A stretch of DNA of 18,684 bases. It comes from JBIOUF01 sp044866695. GTDB lineage: Bacteria > Actinomycetota > Actinomycetes > Propionibacteriales > Nocardioidaceae. Of the stretch, positions 1 through 8,139 are shown piece after piece. The stretch is from positions 1 to 18,684 of the forward strand of contig JBIOUF010000250.1 in NCBI GenBank assembly GCA_044866695.1, given 5' to 3'. The position numbers were made by a program, and so were the translations under genes. The notes beneath the pieces are model-generated. The model was not told the DNA's origin and did no database searches. It was given only the letters and a program-made list of their open reading frames with translations. Numbering within the stretch: position 1 is the stretch's first letter; each line of letters starts with the position of its first letter.

Positions 1-650
1 AGGTGCTTGCCGATCTCCCCGCACAGGATCGTGCAGGACTCGTCCGGCTCCATCGCGACCACCCGACACGCCGGGTTGACCTCCTTGAAGGCCAGGCCGA
101 CCCCCACGATGGTGCCGCCGGTGCCGACCCCGCCCACGACCGCGTCGGGCAGCACTCCCTCAGGAAGCTGGGACAGGATCTCCGGGCCCAGCCAGGTCCG
201 GTTCTCCTCGACGTTCCACTCGTTGTCGAACTGCTGGGGGGAGAAGTAGCCCGGCCGGGCGCCCAGGTCGCGCACCATCGCCAGCGCGTCGTTGACGTGG
301 AAGTCCCCGACGGTGCGCACCTCGGCGCCGAACGCCCGGGAGATCGCCGCGCGCTCGCGGCTCATCCCGTTGGGCATGACGACCAGCATGCGGTAGCCCT
401 TGACCGCGGCCACCATGCTCATCGCGTTGCCGGTGTTGCCGCTGCTGGCCTCGACGACGATATCGCCGGGCTCGAGCAGTCCCTCGCGCTCGGCCCGCTC
501 GAGGATGTACTTGGCGATGCGCGCCTTGATCGACCCCGACGGGTTGAGGTACTCCAGCTTCACCCAGACCCCGTCGACGCGGACCAGCGGCGTGTCGCCG
601 ATCGCGTCCAGGATCGTCTCCGTGCCGGTGACCCGGCGTACCTCACCCAT
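1..650 (-). CDS. PLP-dependent cysteine synthase / cystathionine beta-synthase family protein (3' end off window)
   Basis: The reading frame opens at an ATG (650) and runs off the window start, giving 216 visible residues. It belongs to the fold-type II PLP family of cysteine synthase and cystathionine beta-synthase. It shows GDTPLVRV near residue 18, the PLP lysine (K42) in NPSGSIKARIA, the substrate loop SSGNTGN (residues 69-75), a QQFDNEWNVEENR stretch and the phosphate-binding GVGTGGT loop. The usual GGSVKDRI motif reads SGSIKARI here, with Ala where Asp is typical. The N-terminal part is compact: only a few residues separate GDTPLVRV from VWVKLE. A GAGGTGA ribosome site lies just upstream, and the gap to the binding-protein gene is 35 bases, so it is probably the last visible gene of the choline operon. 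The substrate is unknown. An O-acetylserine, serine or related beta-replacement or elimination reaction is plausible, but the family alone does not decide it. Confidence 0.85.
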   Translation of the reverse strand, partial: MGEVRRVTGTETILDAIGDTPLVRVDGVWVKLEYLNPSGSIKARIAKYILERAEREGLLEPGDIVVEASSGNTGNAMSMVAAVKGYRMLVVMPNGMSRERAAISRAFGAEVRTVGDFHVNDALAMVRDLGARPGYFSPQQFDNEWNVEENRTWLGPEILSQLPEGVLPDAVVGGVGTGGTIVGVGLAFKEVNPACRVVAMEPDESCTILCGEIGKH

Positions 651-685
651 CGCTCACCTCACCACGACATCGCCCGACCTCGGCG

Positions 686-1675
686 TCAGCCGAGCCAGGC
701 GTCGACCTTGTCCGAGTTGGCGTCGATCCACTTCTGCGCGGCGTCCTCGGGCTTCATGCCGTTCTTCTGGATGTCCAGGGCGACCTCGTTCTGGTCGTCG
801 TTGGTCCACTTGAAGTTCTTGACCAGGTCCACCGCGGTGGAGTCGCCGTCCGCCCACGAGGTGGAGACGATCTTCTTCAGCGGGGTGTCGGGGTAGCCGC
901 AGGCCACCTTGGCCGGGTCGTCCTGGCAGCCGTCGGTGTACGGCGGCAGCTTCACCTGCTGCATCGGCACCTCGGCGTTGAAGTACTGAGGCTCCCACCA
1001 GTAGCCGATCACCCACTCCTTGTTCTTCTCGGCCTTGGTGAACGCCTGGATCGACGCTGCCGCGCCGCCGGAGAAGACCACCTTGAAGTTCAGCCCGAGG
1101 TTGCTGATGATCGCCTCGTCGAACTGGACGTACGACGGGTCTGAGCCGAGGAACTGGCCCTTGTCGCCGGACTCCGAGGTCTTGAAGTTCTCGGCGTACT
1201 TGTTCAGGTTCTGGTAGTCCAGGATGTCGGGGTGTGCCTCGGCCAGCCACGGCGGCACGAACCAGCCGATGATGCCGACGTTGCCGTTCTCGCCGAAGTC
1301 CTCGGCCGACCCGTCGCCCTGGTCGGCGAAGAACTTCTTCTCCAGGTCGGGGTGTCCCCAGTCCTCGATGACGACGTCGACCTCGCCGGTGCCGAAGCCC
1401 TGCCAGGAGACGTCCTCCTTCAGCTCCTTGTAGTTGACCTTGCAGCCCAGCTTCTCCTGCGCCACCTGGCCGACCACGTAGGCGCTGGCCTCGTAGCCGA
1501 CCCACGGGTTGACCGCCATGTTCAGGTCGCCACAGTCGCCCCCACCCGCGCCCGCCGCCTCCTCGTTCTCCTGGGTCTGCTCGTCGATCGAGCCGCCGCC
1601 GCACGCCGCCAGCACCAGTGCGGCGCTGGCCATCACTGCGGCCAGGGACGCCCCCCGCTTCCTGCTCGTCCTCAT
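686..1675 (-). CDS. Glycine betaine/choline-type ABC transporter substrate-binding lipoprotein
   Basis: This 329-residue extracytoplasmic binding protein captures a quaternary ammonium solute for the ABC transporter encoded just upstream. The N-terminus is a lipoprotein signal peptide: basic MRTSRKR, a hydrophobic stretch, then the lipobox LAAC with the lipidated cysteine at residue 25. A short Glu/Gly-rich linker follows. The mature part resembles the OpuAC/ProX family. It has a NPWVGYEA opening (W58), WQGFGTGEVDVVIEDWGHP (W91, W106) and further Trp-rich stretches (GWFVPPW, YWWEPQYF). Aromatic cages of this kind bind trimethylammonium groups in the family. Start 1675 has an AAAGGA ribosome site about 7 bases upstream. 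The gene is separated from the permease gene by 84 bases carrying a low-complexity tract, the widest gap in the operon. Choline, betaine or another methylated amine could be the ligand. The oxidising enzymes in the same operon argue for choline or betaine. Confidence 0.92.
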   Translation of the reverse strand: MRTSRKRGASLAAVMASAALVLAACGGGSIDEQTQENEEAAGAGGGDCGDLNMAVNPWVGYEASAYVVGQVAQEKLGCKVNYKELKEDVSWQGFGTGEVDVVIEDWGHPDLEKKFFADQGDGSAEDFGENGNVGIIGWFVPPWLAEAHPDILDYQNLNKYAENFKTSESGDKGQFLGSDPSYVQFDEAIISNLGLNFKVVFSGGAAASIQAFTKAEKNKEWVIGYWWEPQYFNAEVPMQQVKLPPYTDGCQDDPAKVACGYPDTPLKKIVSTSWADGDSTAVDLVKNFKWTNDDQNEVALDIQKNGMKPEDAAQKWIDANSDKVDAWLG

Positions 1676-1696
1676 CGATGTCCTTTCCGGTTTCCG

Positions 1697-1747
1697 TTAC
1701 CTGCGTGTCGTCGTCGTCATGGATGTCGTTGTCGTTGTCGTTATGAC
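1697..1747 (-). repeat. Low-complexity GTC/GTCGTT tract between permease and binding-protein genes
   Basis: On the plus strand this stretch has four GTC units (1707-1718) and three GTCGTT units (1725-1742). The operon transcript therefore carries runs of GAC and AACGAC. A short inverted pair, GTCAT (1716-1720) and ATGAC (1743-1747), flanks the hexamer repeats. In one frame the transcript reads a seven-residue mini-ORF, MTTTTRR then TAA (1720 to 1697), with no visible ribosome site. The tract is more AT-rich and more repetitive than its surroundings. It could be a mutable spacer or an mRNA-structure element that sets binding-protein levels relative to the permease. No function can be assigned. 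Confidence 0.6.
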
Positions 1748-1759
1748 ATGGGTCGCCGT

Positions 1760-3820
1760 TCAGCTCACCCGGGACCTGGGAGTGCCCGGCCACCGAAGCC
1801 AGGCCCGCTCGGACTGCTCGACGGCAGTGGGGTCGAAGTGCGCGCCGGCCCGGCAGATCCGGTCGATCATGATCCCGAGCAGGACGATGGTCAGGCCCGC
1901 GGCCAGGCCCTTGCCCCACTCCTCGCTGCGCGAGAAGCCCAGCACGACGTCGTAGCCGAGAGCGCCGGCACCGACCATGCCGCCGATCACCGCCATCGCC
2001 AGGACGTACAGCAGGCCCTGGTTGGCAGCCAGCACGAGCGAGGGGCGGGCCATCGGCAGCTGCACCTTGGTGATCTCCTGCCAGGTCGTCGACCCGGCGG
2101 CACGCGCCGCCTCCAGGGTCGTGGGCGAGACCGCCTTGACGCCGTCGGCGACCAGCTTCACCGCGGCGGGCGCGGCGTAGATGATCCCGGCCACGATCGC
2201 GGTGAACCGCGTCGAGCCGAACAGGGCGAGCACCGGGATCAGGTACACGAACGGCGGGATGGTCTGGCCGGCGTCCAGGATCGGCCGCAGGGACAGGTCG
2301 ACCGACTTGCTGCGGGCCATCCACACCCCGAACACGATGGCGAGGACCATCACCAGCAGCGTGGCGACCAGGGTCATCGTCAAGGTGATCATCGCGTCGT
2401 GCCACAGGTCGAGGTACCAGATGCCGGCCAGGCACAGCACCGTGGGCAGCACGGCGGCCCAGCGGCCGACCGCGAAGGCGATCGCGGTGATCGCGCCAGC
2501 GGCGAGCCACCACGGGGAGTCGGCCAGCAACGCCTGCAGTGGGTTGAGCACCAGCGTCGTGATGACGTCCTTGACCCACTCGGCGGCCGGGCCGAAGGTG
2601 TCGGTGAACCAGGAGACGAAGTCGTCGGCGACCTCGCTGACCTTGCGAGCGAGGTCGTTCTCCGGGAACTCCGCGGCCCAGGTGTAGTACCGGGACAGGT
2701 AGACCGCCACCAAGGCGGCGACGGCGCCGGCCACCAGGATGATGCGGCGCACCTTGGGGTCCTCACCACCGCCGCGGGCGACGATCTCGCCCCGCTCGCT
2801 GGCGGCGGTGGTAGCCCGGTCCAGCATGACCGCCATCGCGACGATGAGCAGACCGGGGACGACCGCGGCGCCGACGTCGTTCTTGATCAGGGCGTTCAGC
2901 ACCGGCTTGCCCAGCCCCGGGCCGTCGATGTACGACGCGATGGTCGCCATCGACAGCGCGGCCATGGTGGTCTGGTTGAGGCCGACGATGATGGTCTTGC
3001 GGGCCATCGGCAGCTGCACCTTGCGCAGCCGCTGCCAGGAGGTCTGCCCCGCCGAGTCGGTGGCCTCGATCGTGGTCGCGGGGACGCTGCGGATCCCGTG
3101 GCCCGCGATCCGGATGATGGGGGGCAGGGCGTAGACCAGCGTGCAGACCACGGCTCCGGAGACCCCGATGCCGAAGAACAGGACCACGGGGATCAGGTAG
3201 ACGAACGTCGGCATCGTCTGCATCAGGTCCAGCAGCGTGGAGATCACCGCGTTGGCCCGGGGGCTGGTGCCGATCCACACCGCCAGGGGCATGCCGATCA
3301 GTACGGCGATCGCGACGGAGAACAGGGTGACCAGGAGCAGGTCGATGGAGTCGGTCCAGTAGCCGAACAGCCCGAACGAGAAGAAGGTCGCCGCCACCAG
3401 GAGCGCGATGCGCCAGTTGGCGATCGCGTAGCCGACCAGCGTGGCGATGGCGGTGACGCCGAGCCAGCCGATCTGCGGCACGGGCCGCGGGAACGCCGGC
3501 ACCGACACCAGCTCCTGCAGCCACGCGACGGCCGACCGGAAGCCGTCGGCGATCGCCGTGGTCACCTGCATGACCGGGTTGGTGTCGCGGCTGGCGATCA
3601 CCGAGTCGCGGAACTCGGTGAGCGACTGGTGCAGGTCGGTGTGCTCGCGACCGGGGAGCTCCAGGGTGTTGGTGCCCTTGGTGAACAGCCAGACCAGATA
3701 CCAGAGCACCAGGATGGCCAGCACCCACACGCCCCGCGAGACCGGCGTGCCCGCGGGGGCGGCCTCAGGCGGCGCCTCCGCGGCGGCCGACTCGGGCCGG
3801 TCGAGCGTGGGCGCGGTCAT
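1760..3820 (-). CDS. Glycine betaine-type ABC transporter permease with two fused membrane domains
   Basis: This is a 686-residue integral membrane protein, about twice the length of a usual ProW/OpuAB permease. It holds two complete permease domains in tandem. After a Pro/Ala-rich cytoplasmic N-terminus and one membrane segment (about 31-47), the first domain covers about 115-340, with its EAA coupling motif at about 251-272 (ATDSAGQTSWQRLRKVQLPMA). A second set of membrane segments spans about 357-660, with a second EAA motif at about 570-591 (AARAAGSTTWQEITKVQLPMA). Both motifs end in KVQLPMA, and both domains share an FVYLIPV segment, so the halves are diverged copies. The start ATG (3820) overlaps the ATPase stop in an ATGA junction, indicating translational coupling. 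One chain could supply both halves of the transport channel. Tandem permeases of this kind occur in some actinobacterial and proteobacterial betaine-family transporters. Confidence 0.93.
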   Translation of the reverse strand: MTAPTLDRPESAAAEAPPEAAPAGTPVSRGVWVLAILVLWYLVWLFTKGTNTLELPGREHTDLHQSLTEFRDSVIASRDTNPVMQVTTAIADGFRSAVAWLQELVSVPAFPRPVPQIGWLGVTAIATLVGYAIANWRIALLVAATFFSFGLFGYWTDSIDLLLVTLFSVAIAVLIGMPLAVWIGTSPRANAVISTLLDLMQTMPTFVYLIPVVLFFGIGVSGAVVCTLVYALPPIIRIAGHGIRSVPATTIEATDSAGQTSWQRLRKVQLPMARKTIIVGLNQTTMAALSMATIASYIDGPGLGKPVLNALIKNDVGAAVVPGLLIVAMAVMLDRATTAASERGEIVARGGGEDPKVRRIILVAGAVAALVAVYLSRYYTWAAEFPENDLARKVSEVADDFVSWFTDTFGPAAEWVKDVITTLVLNPLQALLADSPWWLAAGAITAIAFAVGRWAAVLPTVLCLAGIWYLDLWHDAMITLTMTLVATLLVMVLAIVFGVWMARSKSVDLSLRPILDAGQTIPPFVYLIPVLALFGSTRFTAIVAGIIYAAPAAVKLVADGVKAVSPTTLEAARAAGSTTWQEITKVQLPMARPSLVLAANQGLLYVLAMAVIGGMVGAGALGYDVVLGFSRSEEWGKGLAAGLTIVLLGIMIDRICRAGAHFDPTAVEQSERAWLRWPGTPRSRVS

Positions 3821-4887
3821 CCTTCCTCCTCCGCCACGACGACCCGCAGGATCGCCTCGTCGTCGACGATGCCGACCAGGCGGTCGCCGTCGACGACCCG
3901 CACCGGGCTGTCGGAGGCCAGCGCCGCCTTGGCGGCCTTGCTGACGATGGTGTCCGGGCTCATCACCGGCCCGTCCTGGGGGTCGTCGGGCCGGGGCTCG
4001 CGCATCACCCACTTCAGCGTGAGCACATGGCTCTTGGGCACCTCGGAGGTGAAGTCGCGCACGTAGTCGTCCGCGGGCGCCGCCACCACCTCGTCGGGCG
4101 TGCCCACCTGGACGATCTCCCCGTCGCGCATGATCAGGATCCGGTCGCCGAGCTTGAGCGCCTCGGCGAGGTCGTGGGTGATGAAGACCATGGTCTTCTG
4201 CACCTCGCGCTGGAGCCGGATCACCTCGTTCTGCATGTCTCGCCGGATCAGCGGGTCCAGCGCCGAGAAGGGCTCGTCGAACAGCAGCATCGACGGGTCC
4301 CCGGCCAGCGCGCGGGCCAGCCCCACCCGCTGCTGCATGCCGCCGGAGAGCTGGTCGGGGTAGTACTTCTCGTAGCCGCCCAGGCCCACCAGCTCGACCA
4401 CCTCCGCTGCCTTCGCGCGGCGCTGCTTGCGGCCCATGCCGCGGACCTCGAGGCCGTACGCCACGTTGTCGAGCACCTGCCGGTGCGGCAGCAGGCCGAA
4501 GTGCTGGAAGACCATGGAGACGTGGGTGCGCCGCAGGTCGCGCAGCTGGGACTCCGAGGCGTTGGTGACGTCCTTCCCGTCGATGCGGACGGTGCCTGCG
4601 GTCGGCTCGATGAGCCTGGTCAGGCAGCGCACCAGGGTCGACTTCCCCGAGCCGGAGAGGCCCATCACGACGAAGACCTCCCCCGGCGCGACCTCGAACG
4701 AGACGTCCTTGACCCCCACGACGCACTCGGTCTTCTTCTTCAGCTCCGCGCGGGACAGCTCCGCGTCCGGGGTGCCGACGATCTTGTCGGCCCGCGGCCC
4801 GAAGATCTTCCAGAGGTCGTGGACGACCAGCGCCCCCTCGCTCTCGTCGACGCCGGTGCCGGGCTTCGCAGCGAGCGTGTCGGTCAT
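3817..4887 (-). CDS. proV: Glycine betaine/proline-type ABC transporter ATP-binding protein
   Basis: This 356-residue ATPase is the energy-coupling subunit of the quaternary-amine importer. Visible motifs are Walker A GLSGSGKST (76-84), Q-loop VFQHFGLLPHR (Q128), signature LSGGMQQR (about 180-187), Walker B MLLFDEPFSALD (about 200-211) and switch His in FITHD (H238). The long N-terminal stretch before Walker A, with KIFG and the KKKTECVVGVKDVSFEV segment, is typical of the ProV/OpuAA subfamily. The C-terminus after about 300 looks like a single shortened CBS-type regulatory segment (SPVRVVDGDRLVGIVDDEAI). Start 4887 overlaps the betA stop in an ATGA junction, and a GGAGG site lies in the betA 3' end. 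The stop overlaps the permease start by 4 bases. The symbol follows the family name; the true substrate may be choline rather than proline or betaine. Confidence 0.94.
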   Translation of the reverse strand: MTDTLAAKPGTGVDESEGALVVHDLWKIFGPRADKIVGTPDAELSRAELKKKTECVVGVKDVSFEVAPGEVFVVMGLSGSGKSTLVRCLTRLIEPTAGTVRIDGKDVTNASESQLRDLRRTHVSMVFQHFGLLPHRQVLDNVAYGLEVRGMGRKQRRAKAAEVVELVGLGGYEKYYPDQLSGGMQQRVGLARALAGDPSMLLFDEPFSALDPLIRRDMQNEVIRLQREVQKTMVFITHDLAEALKLGDRILIMRDGEIVQVGTPDEVVAAPADDYVRDFTSEVPKSHVLTLKWVMREPRPDDPQDGPVMSPDTIVSKAAKAALASDSPVRVVDGDRLVGIVDDEAILRVVVAEEEG

Positions 4888-6605
4888 GGTGCACCTCCGG
4901 AGTACAGACGGGTGTCGGTCACGTCAGCCGGGGGGTTCAACGGTGAACCGTCTCGGTAGCGGTAGTACGGCGCGTGCAGCGGGGGTAGCGGAGTGTTGCC
5001 GAGCACCAGGTCCGCGGACTTCTCGGCGAGCATCATCACCGGGGCGTAGATGTTGCCGTTGGTGACGTACGGCATGGACGACGCGTCCACGACGCCCAGC
5101 CCGTCGACGCCGTGGACCCTCATGCTGAGCGGGTCGAGCACGGAATGGTCGTCGGCGGCGATGTCGCCCATCTTGGCGGTGCACGACGGGTGCAGCGCGG
5201 TCTCGGCGTCCTCGGCCACCCAGTCCAGGATCTCCTGGTCGGTCTGCACCGACGGCCCCGGCGACAGCTCGCCGGCGTTGAACGCGGCGAACGCCGGCTG
5301 GTTGAGGATGTGCCGGGCGGCGCGGACCATCTCGATCCACTCCCGGCGGTCGTTCTCCGTCGACAGGTAGTTGAACCGCAGCGCCGGGTGCTCGTAGGGG
5401 TCGGAGGACCGCAGGGTGAGCGTGCCGCGGACGTCGGAGTACATCGGGCCGATGTGCACCTGGTAGCCGTGCTCGGAGGCGGGCCGCGAGCCGTCGTACC
5501 GGATGGCGATCGGCAGGAAGTGGAACATCAGGTTCGGGTAGTCGACCCGGTCGTTGCTGCGGATGAACCCGCCCGCCTCGAAGTGGTTGGTCGCCCCCAC
5601 CCCGCGGCGCAGGAGCATCCACTCCAGGCCGATGCGGGGCTTGTGCCGGTGCTTGAGCCACGGGCCGATCGAGACCGGCTGCAGGCTGCCGTACTGGATG
5701 TAGACCTCAAGGTGGTCCTGCAGGTTGCTGCCCACGCCGGGCAGGTCGGCCACCACCGGGACGCCCAGCCGTTCCAGGTCGGCCTTGGGGCCGATGCCGG
5801 ACAGCAGCAGCAGCTGCGGGGAGTTGATCGCCCCGCCGCAGAGGATCACCTCGCCGGCCTGCACGCGCTGGTGGCCGCGGCCCTTGTGGTCGTACTCCAC
5901 GCCGGTGACCCGGGTGCCGTCGAGCACCAGCCCGGTGACCATGGCCAGGGTCTCGACCCGGAGGTTGGGCCGGTCCTCGACCGGGTGCAGGTAGGCGCGC
6001 GCGGCGCTGAGCCGGCGACCGTTGTGCACGTTGCGGTCGAACGCCGCGAAGCCCTCCTGCCGGTAGCCGTTCACGTCGTCGGTGAGCGGGTGACCGGCCT
6101 GCTGCACGGCCTCGAAGAACGCGCCGAACAGCGGCCCGTTGGCCGGGCCGCGCTCGAGCACCAGCGGCCCGCTGCCGCCGCGCCACAGGTCCGCGCCGGC
6201 CAGGCAGGTCTCCATCCGCTTGAAGTAGGGCAGGCAGTGCGCGTAGTCCCAGGTCGCCATGCCCGGGTCGGCGGCCCAGCGCTCGTAGTCCATCGGGTTG
6301 CCGCGCTGGAAGATCATCCCGTTGATGCTGCTCGAGCCGCCCAGGACCTTCCCGCGGGCGTGGTAGACCCGCCGGCCGTTCATGTGCGGCTCGGGCTCGG
6401 AGGAGTACCTCCAGTCGTAGAACCGGCTGCCGATCGGGAACGGCAGCGCCGCCGGCATGTGGATGAACGGGTCCCACCTGAAGTCGGAGCGGCCGGCCTC
6501 CAGCACCAGCACCGACGTCCCCTTGTCGACGCTGAGCCGGTTGGCCAACGCGCAGCCGGCCGACCCGCCGCCGACGATCACGAAGTCGTAGGTCCGCTTG
6601 GCCAT
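4884..6605 (-). CDS. betA: GMC-family choline dehydrogenase
   Basis: This 573-residue flavoenzyme of the glucose-methanol-choline family probably oxidises choline to betaine aldehyde. The N-terminal FAD-binding motif VIVGGGSAGCALANRL sits at residues 9-24. GMC signature 1 is around 85-108 (GKVLGGSSSINGMIFQRGNP), and signature 2 reads GAINSPQLLLLSGIGP in the middle of the chain. The C-terminal active-site block has HPSCTAKMG (H472) and PYVTNGNIYAP (N516/N518), the His and Asn positions used by choline-oxidising members. The ATG at 6605 has a GGAGG site inside the end of betB, 6 bases after the betB stop. The choline assignment rests on family plus neighbours (betaine aldehyde dehydrogenase and a betaine-type importer). 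GMC enzymes as a family also oxidise other alcohols, so substrate identity is probable rather than certain. Confidence 0.9.
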   Translation of the reverse strand: MAKRTYDFVIVGGGSAGCALANRLSVDKGTSVLVLEAGRSDFRWDPFIHMPAALPFPIGSRFYDWRYSSEPEPHMNGRRVYHARGKVLGGSSSINGMIFQRGNPMDYERWAADPGMATWDYAHCLPYFKRMETCLAGADLWRGGSGPLVLERGPANGPLFGAFFEAVQQAGHPLTDDVNGYRQEGFAAFDRNVHNGRRLSAARAYLHPVEDRPNLRVETLAMVTGLVLDGTRVTGVEYDHKGRGHQRVQAGEVILCGGAINSPQLLLLSGIGPKADLERLGVPVVADLPGVGSNLQDHLEVYIQYGSLQPVSIGPWLKHRHKPRIGLEWMLLRRGVGATNHFEAGGFIRSNDRVDYPNLMFHFLPIAIRYDGSRPASEHGYQVHIGPMYSDVRGTLTLRSSDPYEHPALRFNYLSTENDRREWIEMVRAARHILNQPAFAAFNAGELSPGPSVQTDQEILDWVAEDAETALHPSCTAKMGDIAADDHSVLDPLSMRVHGVDGLGVVDASSMPYVTNGNIYAPVMMLAEKSADLVLGNTPLPPLHAPYYRYRDGSPLNPPADVTDTRLYSGGAP

Positions 6606-6611
6606 GCCCGA

Positions 6612-8129
6612 TCAGCCTCCGAACCAGCGCTGCGGCTTGGGGTCGACGTTGTGCCACACGTGCTTGGTCTCCTGGTACTCCTCCAGGCCGGCCCGGCCGA
6701 GCTCCCGGCCGAAGCCGGACTGCTTGAACCCGCCCCACTCGGCCTGGGGGACGTAGGGGTGGTAGTCGTTGATCCACACCGTGCCGGCCCGGAGCGCTCG
6801 GGCCACCCGCTCGGCCTTGCCGGCGTTGTCGGTCCACACCGCGCCGGCCAGGCCGTACGTCGTGTCGTTGGCGATCCGCACGGCCTCCTCCTCGGTGCGG
6901 AAGGTCTCGACGGTCATCACCGGCCCGAAGGACTCGGTCTGCACGCAGCGCATCTCGGTGCCGCAGCGGTCCAGGATCGTGGGCAGGAAGAAGTAGCCGT
7001 CGGCGAGGCCGGGGTGCTCCGCGTCGTCGGGGCGGCTGCCGCCGACCCGGAGGACGGCGCCCTCCTCGAGCGCCTCGGCGACGTACCTCTCGACCTTGGA
7101 CCGGTGGTCGGCGGAGACCAGCGGGCCGGTCTCGGCCTTGTCGTCGAACGGACCGCCCAGCCGGATCCGCCCGGCCCGCTCGACCAACTCGTCGACGAAG
7201 TCGTCGTGGATGCTCTCCTCGACGACCAGCCGGGCACCGGCGGAGCAGACCTGCCCGGAGTGCAGGAAGACCGCGGTGAGCGCGAAGTCCAGGGCGGTCT
7301 CGCGGTCGGCGTCGGCGAACACGATGTTGGGGTTCTTGCCGCCCAGCTCCAGTGCGACCTTCTTCACCGTCCCCGCCGCGGCGGCCATGATGCCCTTGCC
7401 GGTCTGGACCCCTCCGGTGAAGGACACCAGGTCCACCCGGGCGTCCTCGGCCAGCGGCGCGCCGGCCGTGGGCCCGGCGCCGACCACCAGGTTGGCCACC
7501 CCGTCGGGGAGGCCGGCCTCGGCCAGCAGCCGCATCAGCAGGACCGCCGTATGCGGGGTGAGCTCGCTGGGCTTCAGCACGAAGCTGTTGCCGGCCGCGA
7601 GGCACGGCGCGACCTTCCAGGCGGTCTGCAGCAGCGGGTAGTTCCAGGGAGTCACCAGGCCGCAGACCCCGACCGGCTCGCGCTCGACGCGGGACCGGAC
7701 GTGCGGGAGGCCGGTGTCCACCAGGCGGCCCGCCTCCTCCGCGGCGACCAGCCCGTAGTGCCGGAACACCCCGGTCACGTCGTCGACGTCGTAGCCGCTC
7801 TCCACCAGGCGCTTGCCGGTGTCCAGCGACTCCGCGCGGGCGATGGCCTCGCGGTCGCGCTGGAGCAGGTCGGCCACGCGCAGCAGGAGGTCGCCGCGCT
7901 CGCGGGCGGGCACGCCGCTCCACCGGGCGTCGTCGAAGGCCTCGCGGGCCGCGGCGATCGCGACCTCGGTGTCCGCGGCCGTGCCCTCGTCCACCTCCGC
8001 GACCAGGGTGCCGTCCGCGGGGCAGCGGATCTCGCGCCGGCCCCCCTCGAGGGCAGCCCGCCAGGACCCCCCTGCGAAGATCTCCGGCACACCGACCCCT
8101 TTCGACGGCTCCCTAGCAGGTTGTTGCAT
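6612..8129 (-). CDS. betB: Betaine-aldehyde dehydrogenase-like NAD(P)-dependent aldehyde dehydrogenase
   Basis: This aldehyde dehydrogenase of about 505 residues probably converts betaine aldehyde to glycine betaine, the second step after BetA. Family landmarks are TPWNYPLLQTAWK and GNSFVLKPSELTP (cofactor binding), FTGGVQTGK, the general-base Glu in LELGGKNPNIV, the nucleophilic Cys in HSGQVCSAGARL and ESFGPVMTV near the C-terminus. The start is uncertain. ATG 8129 is used here, but it lies inside a palindromic operator and has no ribosome site. TTG 8138 is also in frame. GTG 8090, preceded by AAAGGGG, would give 492 residues beginning at PEIFAGGSW, which matches the usual N-terminus and length of the family and may be the true start. 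It is the first structural gene of the operon. betA follows after 6 bases. Confidence 0.9.
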   Translation of the reverse strand: MQQPAREPSKGVGVPEIFAGGSWRAALEGGRREIRCPADGTLVAEVDEGTAADTEVAIAAAREAFDDARWSGVPARERGDLLLRVADLLQRDREAIARAESLDTGKRLVESGYDVDDVTGVFRHYGLVAAEEAGRLVDTGLPHVRSRVEREPVGVCGLVTPWNYPLLQTAWKVAPCLAAGNSFVLKPSELTPHTAVLLMRLLAEAGLPDGVANLVVGAGPTAGAPLAEDARVDLVSFTGGVQTGKGIMAAAAGTVKKVALELGGKNPNIVFADADRETALDFALTAVFLHSGQVCSAGARLVVEESIHDDFVDELVERAGRIRLGGPFDDKAETGPLVSADHRSKVERYVAEALEEGAVLRVGGSRPDDAEHPGLADGYFFLPTILDRCGTEMRCVQTESFGPVMTVETFRTEEEAVRIANDTTYGLAGAVWTDNAGKAERVARALRAGTVWINDYHPYVPQAEWGGFKQSGFGRELGRAGLEEYQETKHVWHNVDPKPQRWFGG

Positions 8130-8139
8130 ATCTCGCAAC
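8123..8139 (-). promoter_or_regulatory. Palindromic operator candidate A (GTTGC-N7-GCAAC) at the betB start
   Basis: The minus strand reads GTTGCGAGATATGCAAC, with perfect 5-base arms and a 7-base centre. It is downstream of the predicted betB transcription start and covers the ATG at 8129. The same layout, identical at 13 of 17 positions, covers the iclR start codon (8983-8999). It is probably bound by the IclR-type regulator encoded directly upstream. Confidence 0.6.

Noticed and set aside
1232..4066. Very long open frame on the plus strand (944 codons) antisense to the transporter genes
   Set aside because: The translation is low-complexity and rich in Arg, Gly, Asp and His with no recognisable domain. 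The opposite strand has three convincing transporter proteins. It is a by-product of extreme GC bias at third positions.
1760..4894. Possible fusion of ATPase and permease, because one frame stays open through both
   Set aside because: The part upstream of 3820 in the permease frame is a shadow. The ATPase is encoded in a different frame, and the two genes meet in an ATGA overlap.
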